In this document: positions 8,212-17,734 of the stretch, piece by piece | Numbering within the stretch: the stretch's first letter is position 1 | Layout of the letters: each line of letters starts with the position of its first letter | NCBI GenBank assembly: GCA_022592435.1 | Contig: JABYQS010000583.1 | Span: 1 to 17,734 of the forward strand | Length of the DNA stretch: 17,734 nucleotides | DNA from: Cerioporus squamosus | Lineage: Eukaryota > Basidiomycota > Agaricomycetes > Polyporales > Polyporaceae | Direction: 5' to 3' | Made by a program: the position numbers and the translations under genes | Notes under the pieces: generated by a model | The model's input: only the letters and a program-made list of their open reading frames with translations | Databases searched by the model: none | What the model was told of the DNA's origin: nothing

Positions 8212-9569
8212 GCACTCCGAGAGCTCCAGGGCGCTTGGAGATGGAGATGGAGATGCTGTGGCTCTCGTGCGCGAAAGGAAAGGGCCCGGGCACGAGGGCG
8301 GACGATAGAGCTGGGCGGTCGGAACCTGGAAGAAGCACTCGAAAGAAGCAAACTGCGCTCCCCCTGTACTCCGTATGTCGAAATCTGCTTGCCACTACAG
8401 TCGCCACTAGTAGTGTGTCTGGTGTGCGCGGTCGCTCGCCTGCTCGCACAAGTTCAACTTCGTCCGATGCAGCAGCCGTCCCTCTGCGTCATGCCACCTC
8501 TCGCAGGTCTGCTGGGCTAGCTTGCGTGCCGCCGGGTAAACGTCACAAGCTCCAAGACGCGAGCCCTCAGGAAAGAGTCAGGACGCAGAGACCAGACGGC
8601 TTTCGAGTCCCTGGTAAGGCTTGGCGCCACCTGAAGCATCAATCGCTCGGAGGCCGGTCCTGTGTGCGCAGGCACGACAATTCTTGACTCCAACGCCTCC
8701 ACCGCCAATACGTTCGAATTGTGATTTGCATGTACGATCCACAGTATCACCTTGGGGCTCGCAGTCGCGTCGTGCACGATCACGTCTTCGGAACCCGGCC
8801 CCGAGATCCTGCGCGAGGAAGACAGATCCTACCCGTGAAACGACGAAAGGCGCGATTCCCGATGCAGCCGACGTCGCCCCGATCGCGCTAACGTTCGCCT
8901 GCGGAGAAGCGGCGGCCTCGACCGTGCTCGGTGGCGCCACGACGAACGGAATCTGATCCACGCTGGGCGGGAGGGCGGGCTGGCGGGCCGTGTGAGCTTG
9001 TGAGCCATGAACGACGAACGTCCGACGTCGCCGCGCAAGAACGGTTTTTGTGAGCTGCTGTTCCGGCGGGACCCCACTTTTGCCTGCTCCATGTGCGTTC
9101 CGTAATACTGAACTACATACTTACAGATGCCCGGAAAGGCAGGGCGGTGCGAGGGGAGGGGCGCAGGCGTATATTGCACGGAACGAGTCCCCCGAAAGCC
9201 GATGCGATGTCCTTTCTGGCGAGTTTGTGAGTTGTCGGCAGGGTGCCATCATGCGCGCGGGAGACTCCAGGTCGAGGCTCGCCACACTGCCGAGGATGGA
9301 GAGGGTCATGGAGGAGCTCGGGAGAGCGATGTTGCGCGGGCGTGCGGTCCGAGGCCTATGTCTCGTGTCGTGTGTCGTATGTCGTATGTCCTCTGACATG
9401 TTGTGTCTGGAATGGAGAGCAATCTACGCGTACGAGTAGTTTGAGTAACGAATCGAGCGCGCCCACCGAGCAAATAAACAATAGAGCAGAGTACCACGAT
9501 ACAATTGGTGTATTCCTATGCACATGCACGGCGGCAGCATGAGACATGTCTTGAACATGTAGATTCTTC
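8212..9569. other. Downstream of the SDR gene; no gene recognised
   Basis: This stretch begins with the likely SDR 3' UTR. It holds a (GGAGAT)3 microsatellite at 8237-8254 and a (GTCGTAT)2-type repeat at 9374-9390. Around 8829-8955 both strands read as open, GC-biased frames. The minus frame is Ala/Ser/Val-rich and the plus frame ends at 8956; neither has a domain I know. I cannot call a gene here. Confidence 0.4.
9374..9390 (+). repeat. (GTCGTAT)n short tandem repeat
   Basis: Two perfect 7-bp copies plus a partial third form the core of a wider GTCGT-rich stretch starting near 9363. It is intergenic, and similar GTGTCGTGTCGT sequence occurs near 7419 in SDR intron 4. Confidence 0.5.
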
Positions 9570-9930
9570 CTATGTAGCCGTGTTCGCGTCGGCCTGCGTC
9601 GACACCGAGATCCAGCAGCTCTCGAAGAGCTGGACTTCCGTCTTAAGACATACAGGAAACGTCGGCTCAGCGGGGCGGGCATCCGCCCCGGTGTCCATAC
9701 CTCTGCATTTTTCAAACGGTACAGCCAATCTGCGCCCTATGGACCGCTCCAATCAAGCGTGGCGACGGGTGAGCATCTCAACCGAGTCGCCAGAAAACAA
9801 TCAAACCCGACCATACGACCATACAGGCGCCCCCGATCCAGCAGAACACGAGGCGGGGCACACAGGGACCTACCAGCGACCCAGGTCCGATTACTAGCAG
9901 GCGGACATGGTGTCATGCTCTGCGTCCTGG

Positions 9931-10919
9931 TCAAGATATGTAGTCCCAGTTCGAGGCACGCCTGGTGACCGGTGACCAGTGATGTCGAGTGTGGCGGCTG
10001 CAATCGTGCAGCTCGTGTTCTGTGCTGCACGGACGGCGGGGCAGCTGACGGGAGGACGGTTGGTCAGCCTCCCGCGAGAGGGCCCCGCCAAGGACATCAG
10101 TGTCGTACTTGAACTTACTCGCGTTCTTGAACATGCGCTCCAAGGTTCGAGGGGACGCAGTCAAAGCGCGACAAGCATCATCCAACTGCCAATGGGTCTG
10201 CAGCAAACTCTGTCTCGAAATGTCCTACGGGGATCGAGTCAGAACAGACTGCTCCGGGATGAATTCGATGCAAACTTTCCATACCGGTCGTCTCCGATAG
10301 TGCCCTGAGCGAATACAAGCCGGGAACCTGCGAGGTTCAAGGGAGAACTCGAAGGCTGGTCACCGTGTTAACTCAGTCTGGAAGGGACGCATCTGAACTT
10401 TCGGGCATTCGCGGTACTCATCCCTCGGGAGCTGTACAGGCACGCCGTTCCATACCCTCGATACAAACGGCAGTCGCGTTCCAGCCCCGCCGCCGGTAGC
10501 TTCCATACACAAGGCCTCGCACGGGCACCTGTACGAGAACTGGTCAACGCTCGTCTGGAGAGCCGCCCCTTCCGCACGCATTCACGTCTTATCTGTGCAT
10601 CCGGTCGGAAGCTCCCAACGGTGGAGCAGACTGGGAAGCCCCATTCATACGGTCGCGCCGCTGTGGCTTCTGTTCCTGTGTTTTGAGAAGTCCTGAACAC
10701 AGAACGATGATTGGACGGACTCACGAAGAGCTGGTAAGACTCGCGGCTTCCTAGATCTCGGCCGTAGAGTCGCAACAGGATATGCATGCCACCTCCTTTG
10801 TCGCGGACGCGGCGGTCCAGACACACCTCCGAGGGTGCAAGGATCAAAGGAAGGGCGAGACCTGACGCTGACAGCGGCAGCGTCTTGAGCCCGTCGTCCG
10901 CCTTCCAGTAGAACGGACG
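9931..10919 (-). CDS. Candidate spliced gene of unknown function (approximate exons)
   Basis: Several consecutive minus-strand segments read like exons, with GC-biased third positions. One is about 10725-10919 (RPFYWKADDGLKTLPLSASG, later GGGMHILLRLYGRD), ending at a GTGAGT. A second is about 10372-10540 (FSYRCPCEALCMEATGGG, later SRVWNGVPVQLPRDEY). A third is about 10278-10322, and a fourth runs from about 10217 to a TGA at 9931. Segments two to four join in phase across putative introns of 49 nt (weak donor GTTAAC, acceptor CTCGCAG) and 60 nt (GTATGG to CCGTAG, with a CTGAC branch-like motif). The join between the first and second segments does not keep frame in any arrangement I tried. I recognise no family or catalytic motif, and the start codon is not located. 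It could be an unknown gene, a decayed one, or two genes. Confidence 0.3.
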
Positions 10920-11191
10920 AAATGAATCGCGCGCCCAGGCTACTCAAACTACAGGGCTCTTACGCTACCGCTTGTGCAGCGAGGCCGCAGGCAGAGGCAG
11001 TCCCACTTTCACGTGCAGCCGACGGCGAGGCGGTCATGTGTCGCAGGTCGGATGTTCTGCAGGAAAGACAGGACCCTGGACGAGGTTCCAGGTTCGCCCG
11101 CACCGTCGCTCTTCTCGTTCAATCAGGCTCAATCGTGGTCATGGCAGTGTGGGCGGGGGCTTCTGCGCTCTGGGTGCAGTGCGCAGAAGGA

Positions 11192-12060
11192 TCAGAGCGA
11201 GCCGTCTTCGCGGTTGTCTAGACTCCAGGACGTGCTGGCGTTATTAACTGCACCCTTAAAAGGGGGCGTCAGGTGGATGAGCAAGGCACTCGCAGAACAC
11301 CTGGGTAAGGAAGAGCGCACCGACGAGGAGGTACTGCGAGCGCGAGAGCTTGCCGGAGATACAGCATGTTGACGCAAAGGATCTCGCGGCCGTAGGCTGG
11401 GCAAAGTCTCCTTTTTCCTGTCTCTCTCGAATCTCGACTTGGCGGGGATCGACGCAATAACCTGTCTGTCCCCGCTCTGCTGGGTTTTCGCCCGATCGTG
11501 CGCGCATCCTCGACAATCGTCCGAAAGGGCCCAAAGCCTACAAGTGCGCAGCCGAATCGAGGATCATGGGGTCTCCGTGTCCCCGTCTGTGTTGGGCGAT
11601 CGGCCATGGTGCACATCTTCGCTCGGTAGCAGTTGCAGGCAGCTCTGTGGCAAAAGCACCAAAGAGGCAGAGATCGTACGCCCGTCCCCATCGGCAGGCT
11701 GTCAGACAGCACTTCGCCGCTGGCCACACTGATGGTCGCCTTCCTCGGAACTCCAGAAACCTTGTAGGCACGCCTGCTCGCGTTCCCATCGGCGAGAAGT
11801 CGGGTGCGAGTGCAGGATCGCAGGAAGCCGAGGCTAGAGATGAGAACAGCGGGGACGCGCGTGTGCCTGCGCCTCGCCGTTGCTGCAACGAGGCGTGCGT
11901 CATGATCTTCAGGAGGACACATGAGGCGGCCTGAGGTCTCTCGCTGGCTCCCAACTTCGCACCCGCACGCTGGAGAGTAGTGCATGTGAGCTCGCGACGC
12001 TGCCTCGGTGTGGGAACACGCACCAAGACGAGTGCTTCTCGCGGCCAGCGAGCAAGTCAT
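11192..12060 (-). CDS. Candidate unknown gene or gene fragment
   Basis: A 264-codon frame (11269-12060) starts with ATG and in its middle reads AYKVSGVPRKATISVASGEV with plausible codon use. Near its end another frame reads GKLSRSQYLLV. Splicing a 70-nt GTGCGC to GTGCAG intron there, which has a CACCTGAC branch-like motif, would join that segment in phase to VNNASTSWSLDNREDGSL and a TGA at 11192. The two parts are in different frames, so they do not make one clean gene as I read it. No domain is recognisable. Long chance frames occur elsewhere in this window (290 codons inside an SDR intron), so length alone is not evidence. Confidence 0.17.
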
Positions 12061-13074
12061 GCTTGTGCGATGTATGTAAACATTAGACTCGACGCATGCA
12101 GAGAAACGATTGAAACTGCTTACGTCCCGATCTGTCGCGATAACATTCCTGCTCCAATCCGTGTAAAACCCCGCTGCTGCAGAGGGCAGAGCACGGGACG
12201 ATCAGGGAACGGCTGGTCCTATGACACGAAGTGCCTCCCAAGTTCCCTGGTGATACCGGGCTGATAGAAGCGCACTGAGCAAGTGACCTGGAAGCAGGGA
12301 ATGCGCTCGACCTTATCCATCAGGCATAGCAGTGCGTGTCGCAGCAGTTACCCTCTCGAGATGCTCAGCGTTGCCCGATATGGTGTGCGTGTGGCCAGAC
12401 GGCGTATGCGCAGGTGTCGCACCCTGCGATCTTCAGGCATGCGGGATTCTAGCCTGCTCGGTCGTGGGCGATGCAAAGCTCCCGGTGTGGCTTTACCCAA
12501 TCTTGAACAACGCCGTGGGCGATGGATGATCCCCTGCTCAGGAAAGGTCAGGGCAGGACACCAACGAGGCCGGCCAGACTCGATAATCAGGCGCGGTGGT
12601 GAGAGAGGCCCGAGTGAACGGCCATTGAGTGGCGCTGGCCGTCGGTTTACTAGTCAGCTCTTCTGTTCGTTCTATCACGCACCTCTGTGGACACATCGGA
12701 TGCAAACGGGCATGAGCTTGCGTCCATACAGCCGACGGTTCATCAGTCAGAACAGAGCGCAGAAGGGTGGAGTGGGAGTGAGACCGGATGTTCTAGGTTC
12801 ATAGCAGTTGAAGTACCGAGCACGCTATGCGATGTGCCGTTAGCATATCTGATGGAGAGTCCAGACTTGGGAGGTCGGGGCGTACAGCATGCGCCACATT
12901 GTATGGGAACGGAGAGATGCGGGCGAATGGTACGCCGAGGAGTAGCGGTCAGAGAGAACCTGCGAGAAAGCTGCACAGATACAATCGTTGTTATAGTACA
13001 CGGGCGGTCGAGAGCGGACTATGAGAAGATGTGGATATGTGCATGAGACATGGAGCGTGCAGTCACGTCGAGTT
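12061..13074. other. No gene recognised
   Basis: Open frames of 65-173 codons overlap on both strands without any domain, splice-consistent structure or clear start. The + frame 12332-12529 looks somewhat protein-like near its end (LPVWLYPILNN) but is short and isolated. The part next to 13075 is probably the 3' flank of the small membrane protein gene. Confidence 0.4.
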
Positions 13075-13830
13075 TCAAGTGACGGCGGCCTGTCGGAGGG
13101 AGTCGTCTCCATAGTGAGGACTATGACCACGCCATCGGACCCGTGCCACACCCAGCGCGAAGTCACTGAGTTGCTGCTCGTGCTTGGACGACGGATAGGA
13201 GGGCATCGTGATCACGACTGCAACTCTCCCATCGTGAACTTCTACGACAGAGAGCTCGTCTTCCTCAGAATCTCTCTTTCTCGACGTCTGGAACGGAAAC
13301 CTGTACGTACAAGCAAAGGGAGGGGCGATCCATGCGGCCAAGGCCCAGAACGCATGAGCGCGAGGGTGAGTAGCAATATGGCGCGCGAGAACGTACCCGA
13401 GCTTCCACTTCCTCCGGGTGGACGTTCCAGCGGAACGGGAGCTAGACCTCCCGACGGGAGTAATAGTGCTGTTACAGACACCCAACGGCTGTGATGGGAG
13501 TGGCCTTGTAGTCGTCCAAGCTCATGCGGCGGAGGAAAGGGGGATACTTACGTTCAATCGCTCCCATGCACAGTCCGACAACCGAGCACCGAGCACGACC
13601 TCCCGCACCCATATATCCCACAGCTGCGGCACGACACTATACGAGCTGGATCTTGTACCCTGCGACTCCGCTATGTCAAAATAGCCAAAGCGTCGATGGA
13701 TGGAGAGCCGTGTCCTTGGCCATATGATGCCGCCAATTATCGACAGCGCGAAGATGCCCAGGAAGCCGACCAGGAAGCCAAAGATGAGCGTGGACTCGTT
13801 GCTGCTGCCGCTGCCGTCGCCACTTGCCAT
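13075..13830 (-). CDS. Small single-pass membrane protein, unknown function
   Basis: Exon 1 is 13552-13830 (93 codons), the intron is 13489-13551 (63 nt, GTAAGT to ATCACAG), and exon 2 runs from 13488 to a TGA at 13075. A Gly/Ser/Asn-rich N-terminus is followed by one transmembrane segment (residues about 13-36, including FGFLVGFLGIFALSIIGGII). Then come a basic stop-transfer stretch, the motif PQLWDIWVREVVLGA, a low-complexity middle and a C-terminal VAVVITMP followed by FALGVARVRW. This plan is one I associate with small uncharacterised membrane proteins of Agaricomycetes; no biochemical function is known to me. A second putative intron (13301-13396, GTACGT to GTACAG) is 96 nt, divisible by three and free of stops, so both retention and removal keep the frame. 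In exon 2 another frame (SVTALLLPSGG) also looks plausible, so one frame error there is possible. It lies 272 bp downstream of the ABC gene on the same strand. Confidence 0.6.
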
Positions 13831-14102
13831 TCGTGAGCGTGGTCGTCGTGGTCAATGGAGAAGAAGGACCTCCCCTGTCGTCGAAGTCCGCCGCGCCGCG
13901 CAGCACCGAAAGCAGCGAGGGCGCCAAGCGTCGCTCGCGCAACTGGGCGCACCTCCTGAGAGCGACGGGAGTCTCCAAATAGCTCTCGGCCTCCCACCAA
14001 GTCTCTCAACAAAACACACGCAGTCCGATCAAGACGTATACATTGTCCACCAGTCTACGCAACATCTACGACACTACATAATACCCAGGCTGGGGCGGTC
14101 GT
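13831..14102 (-). promoter_or_regulatory. Intergenic gap: ABC 3' flank and promoter of the small membrane protein gene
   Basis: These 272 bp must carry the 3' UTR of the ABC gene and the promoter of the small membrane protein gene, both on the minus strand. A TATA sequence read on the minus strand lies at about 14037-14040, some 205 nt before the start codon, which is farther than usual. No other clear element is visible. Confidence 0.35.
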
Positions 14103-17100
14103 CTACACGCCCGCCATCTTTTTCAGCACTGCGAACTCCTGTTTACCAGTCGCTTTGCAAAGAGAGTGGAACTTCGACTGCGGGTTCGAGAGCAGTGCAG
14201 CGGGCGTGTCGAACTCGGCGATCTTGCCCTGGTCGAGCAGCATAACCTGTATGAGCGTAGATTATTATGTCAGAAACTTATTGCGACCAAGGGCTCAATG
14301 ACACTAAAAGACTGCTCACCCTGTCGTAATCAATGACCGTGCGGAGACGGTGCGCAATCGTCAGGATCGTGCTGGATGCGAACTCGCTGAGAACGTGCGG
14401 AACAGTCTGGGGTCAGACAGATCGTGGGGAGAGATGAGATGCACTCCCGGACTCACTGTCGAATCGTCTTCCCGATAAGCTCATCTGTGGCATAGTCCAC
14501 GCTGCGAAGAGATGACGGTCAGTATTCCCTCCGCGGCGGCACGCCATGAGAACGCTCGTTACCTCGCAGTCGCCTGACACAGCACAGTCACGGATCAGGA
14601 TCAGCCAATTGTCTCCGTTCATTGTCAGCCACCGAACACGCACCTCGTCCATCAGAAGCACTTTAGAACGTTTCAGGATCGCACGAGCCATGCAAAGCAG
14701 CTGCTTCTCGCTTCCAGGACACGGAGACCCAGCAGGTCAGCGCGCGATTCTGCCAAGGGACGCGATCAGAGATCTCACCCGGTAGAGAAATTTTCGCCCC
14801 CTTCGGAGACAGGAGAGTCTAGGTTGCGGAAGACGTTCGCGTTCACACCCTCATCTTCCTCCGAAACGTCGTTTGTTGGAATGAGGTGCACTCGTCGGAG
14901 GGCCTCGTACTGCAACACAATTGGAGAGTACGTCGGATTAGCGGAAGGGCGAGTACGTACGATCTCTGCGTCCTCGTATTCGTTGAAGACATCTAGCGTT
15001 GTCCGAAGCGTTCCGCTCAGGATGGTGGGGTCCTCTGCAAACGCCGGAGGTAAGTGACTCGCCGGCGGGAGTCCGCTGGGCTTGAACTTACGAGGAATGA
15101 TGGTGAGCTTGCTCCGGAGATCGGTCAAACCAATCTTCGAGATATCCAAGCCGTCGATGAGGATGCGCCCTTCGGTAGGTTCCACGAATCGGAAGAATGA
15201 CAGGGCAAGGGTGCTCTTCCCCGATCCCGTCCGCCCCAGAACACCCACTTTCTCACCCGGGTGAATCTCAAACGACAGATGGTGCAGAACGTTTGGCAAT
15301 TCGGCTGTTCCAATAGCACGCGACGCTCGTCAGGGTCCATTCCAGAAGGCAGCAGGAGAAGGGGACGCACCGCGTATCGGATGACGAGATCCTCGCACTT
15401 GATCTCCCCGTTCGTGGGCCAGGACGCTGGAGGTCGGGGTTCCACGAACTCTGGCGGCTCCCGCGGAAGCTCTGAGAACTCCTTGACACGTTCCACAGCG
15501 ACCTGTCAAAAGCGGTTAGGGCGCTCATAGTAACGAAGGAGGGTACATTCTCACCATGGACTGCTCCAGACCGACGAACCGACGAACCTAAGTAAATGCC
15601 AGCCGTTATTGGACGGGCCAGACGCTGGACCGGCGTATAAGACTTACCAAGAAGAGGAGCTACAGGACAGCTCCGGGTCAGCTCAGGTCTCAGTGTCAAA
15701 GTGGGACAGGCGAGACTCACGTCGCTCAAGAGGGAAGTCGCGAAGGCCAGCGCGAACCCGGCTAGGGAGGCATCGATGCTCGGTGTGAGCACAGCGACGA
15801 AGGCCACGATACCAATGACGGCGCTGGACAACAGATTGAATCGGGCAGACAACCAACGGTTCACTGCGTGGACGTCGTCAGTGGCGGCTTCTCAAAACGC
15901 CTAACAGGTCGGACTCACCACCCCACATCCAGTAGTACGGGTTCGAGTTCTAAAACACAAAGCGGCCTCGGTCATCAGAACGGTAATTTGAGGGAGAGAT
16001 CACGTACGGTGTCTGCGCAGCGAAGCATGTCGCGCAGGAATTTCGATGAGGCACCGAAGGCACGAAGGACGGCGACACCCGCGATCGTTTCACCGTAGAT
16101 TGAGTATAGCGGGGACCGAGTAACGGAATCTGCAACGGAGCCGGGATCGGGATCGTGAGTGGTTCCGCTCCGAGGGGACGGAACACGGACGTACCTAATC
16201 TGCGCATGTCGCGGGAAGTCTGCCCGTAGACCTTCGCGGAGTGAGCCTCGACCATAATGACCGTGCGTAATCCATGACGCAACGTACCTTGCCAACTGCG
16301 CGTGGACGTCTGGGCGTGAGCGAGAGAGAGGCTTCGACGGCAGGAGGGGCTTACCACTGTAGTACAGCGAACCAAAGATGAGCGCCGCGATTATGAACGG
16401 CGGGCCACCCACTACCGACACGGTCACAAAGGTCGTGGCGACGGACAAGGCGTTGATGACACTGCGGCCGAAGTTGTCTGGCAGGCTGCTGTCTATACCT
16501 TCGAAGTCCTTCCCGAAACGATTCAAGAGTCGGCCACGAGAGACCGTATCGTGGAATCGAATGTTTGCAAAGAGCACACCCTCGAGAAGCTCTGTCGAAC
16601 AAATTAGCGTGTGGTCACTGTGCATGCAACCTCAACTTACTCTGGTAGAGCACCACCGAGGCGTGAATACCACCATTGTCTGGCGAGTACTAATGTCAGA
16701 CTTCAACAATCGAGAGTTCTTCAGTGATGGCACTCACAGAGAACAAACCACCGTAACGTCGTGAGCACCAGGCCTGAAGAGAACATCAGTACGGAAGTCC
16801 GTATCTCATATCCTCACACTTGCCGAAGGCGGTAATCTAGGGTAACATCATTTTCGATCAGCCAACAGAACCATGCCATAAGACCAACACATACCCCAGC
16901 ATAGACACTGATGTAGAAGCTAGGAGGACGAGGATCTTGGTTTTTCAGGTAGGATCCGGACCACACACTGACTCGACCCGTCAGTGACAACACCTGCACC
17001 CAATCGAGCCAAAACATACCGAAGCCAACCATTCTCTAGCACCGGGGCCATCGCCGCCAGACCCAACGCACACGCGAACGTCAGCCAGTAGCCATAGCCA

Positions 17101-17734
17101 CCACACGCCTTGATATACGCCATCCAGATATCCTTGCCGATGCGTCCGACAGCGCGCTTCTCCTCCTCAATGAGCTTCCGCGGGGCCTTCTTCTTCTCGG
17201 GCTTCGCTCCCAATTCTGATGGCGTCACTGCAACAGTCGAGCTGGTCTCCGAGTTTGCTTCTGTGGGTTCGCCGGATCCACTGCTGTCAGCATTTTCCTC
17301 CAATATCCTCGACCTTCTCGACTGTCGTCTCTTCTTTGTCATCGGATGCGTCGCCGGCACCAGATTGGACGAGGGTGTTGAGGACACCGGAGTGCTGGAA
17401 ACCGTCGTAGCCGCCAGCATACGAGACGCGGCCGTTGTCCAAGGAGACGATATACTTGGCACCGGGGGCGCAAAGCTGGACGTGGTGAGAGACGAGAATG
17501 ATCGTACGGCCGCGCATCAAGTCACCCTTCAGGCACTCGTTGTACAGGTGGTGAGCGGTGTGTGCATCGACTACACGAACTAATGAGCTGCGTAATCAGG
17601 GACGTGGAACAAGGAGAAACGTACCAGCAGAGAGCACATCATCGAGGAAGAGGATTGCTGCGCGAGAGTAGACGGCACGAGCAAGAGAGACTCGCGCCTT
17701 CGACCACCAGACAAGTTGACACCGCGTTCACCGA
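14103..17734 (-). CDS. ABC transporter, ABCC (MRP) subfamily, C-terminal half; 5' end outside window
   Basis: This is the 3' part of an ABCC full transporter, an ATP-driven membrane exporter, typically of glutathione or other anionic conjugates, at the vacuole or plasma membrane. Visible in order are the end of NBD1 (signature GVNLSGG, Walker B ILFLDDVLSAVDAHTA, H-loop VSHH), a charged linker, TMD2 with its HDTVSRGRLLNRFGKDFEGI loop, and NBD2. NBD2 has Walker A GRTGSGKST, Q-loop IIPQDP, signature-like FSTGEKQLL, Walker B LLMDEATASVD and H-loop TIAHRL; the stop TAG is at 14103. I place 23 exons and 22 GT-AG introns of 44-73 nt. Exons: 17625-17734, 17020-17570, 16895-16967, 16818-16836, 16738-16773, 16641-16679, 16355-16591, 16288-16295, 16195-16231, 16008-16129, 15919-15949, 15721-15863, 15648-15659, 15555-15587, 15371-15502, 15092-15304, 14961-15034, 14779-14909, 14644-14710, 14563-14573, 14457-14501, 14320-14386, 14103-14246. 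About 778 residues are visible. Frame breaks: a missing G near 17698, an extra G near 17300 and probably a missing base near 15302. The substrate is unknown. Confidence 0.93.

Noticed and set aside
7611..8687. 358-codon open frame on the + strand
   Set aside because: It crosses an intron, exon 5 and the 3' UTR of the SDR gene in the wrong frame and destroys the [10 protein letters not shown] and VDGGWMGR motifs.
8829..8958. Ala/Ser/Val-rich minus frame (DQIPFVVAPPSTVEAAASPQ) as a pheromone precursor or small secreted protein
   Set aside because: There is no CaaX end, no clear signal peptide or ATG in frame, and the opposite strand is equally open and GC-biased.

Overview
The window looks like GC-rich genomic DNA of a filamentous basidiomycete, most likely an Agaricomycete (possibly Polyporales). 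This rests on spliced genes with short GT-AG introns, strongly GC-biased third codon positions, and fungal-type protein families. I see no rRNA, tRNA, CRISPR array, insertion sequence or recognisable transposon.

Layout. About 1-2.7 kb: no confident gene; one weak minus-strand ORF (1499-2083) and GC/G-rich tracts. 2700-4020 (-): a zinc alcohol dehydrogenase of the sorbitol/L-idonate dehydrogenase type (MDR superfamily), three exons, with seven single-base frame breaks. 4021-4622: a shared divergent promoter. 4623-8211 (+): a KduD-type short-chain dehydrogenase (SDR), six exons, two of whose introns are very long (1400 and 929 nt). About 8.2-13.0 kb: no confidently assigned gene, but several minus-strand segments read like coding exons of unknown family. 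13075-13830 (-): a small single-pass membrane protein of unknown function. 14103-17734 (-): the 3' half of an ABCC (MRP-type) transporter, with 23 exons visible and the 5' end outside the window.

How the genes may work together. The divergent MDR/SDR pair resembles in kind the bacterial IdnD/IdnO logic: a zinc dehydrogenase makes a keto sugar acid or ketose and an SDR reduces or oxidises it. It may be a co-regulated sugar-acid or polyol catabolic unit; the substrates cannot be read from sequence. The ABC transporter and the small membrane protein lie in tandem on the minus strand with no evident functional link to that pair.

Caution. All three recognised genes contain single-base insertions or deletions relative to their family frame: seven in the MDR gene, one in the SDR gene, two or three in the ABC gene. 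Sequencing or assembly error is therefore a serious explanation, although the MDR gene carries a clear excess and could be a recent pseudogene.
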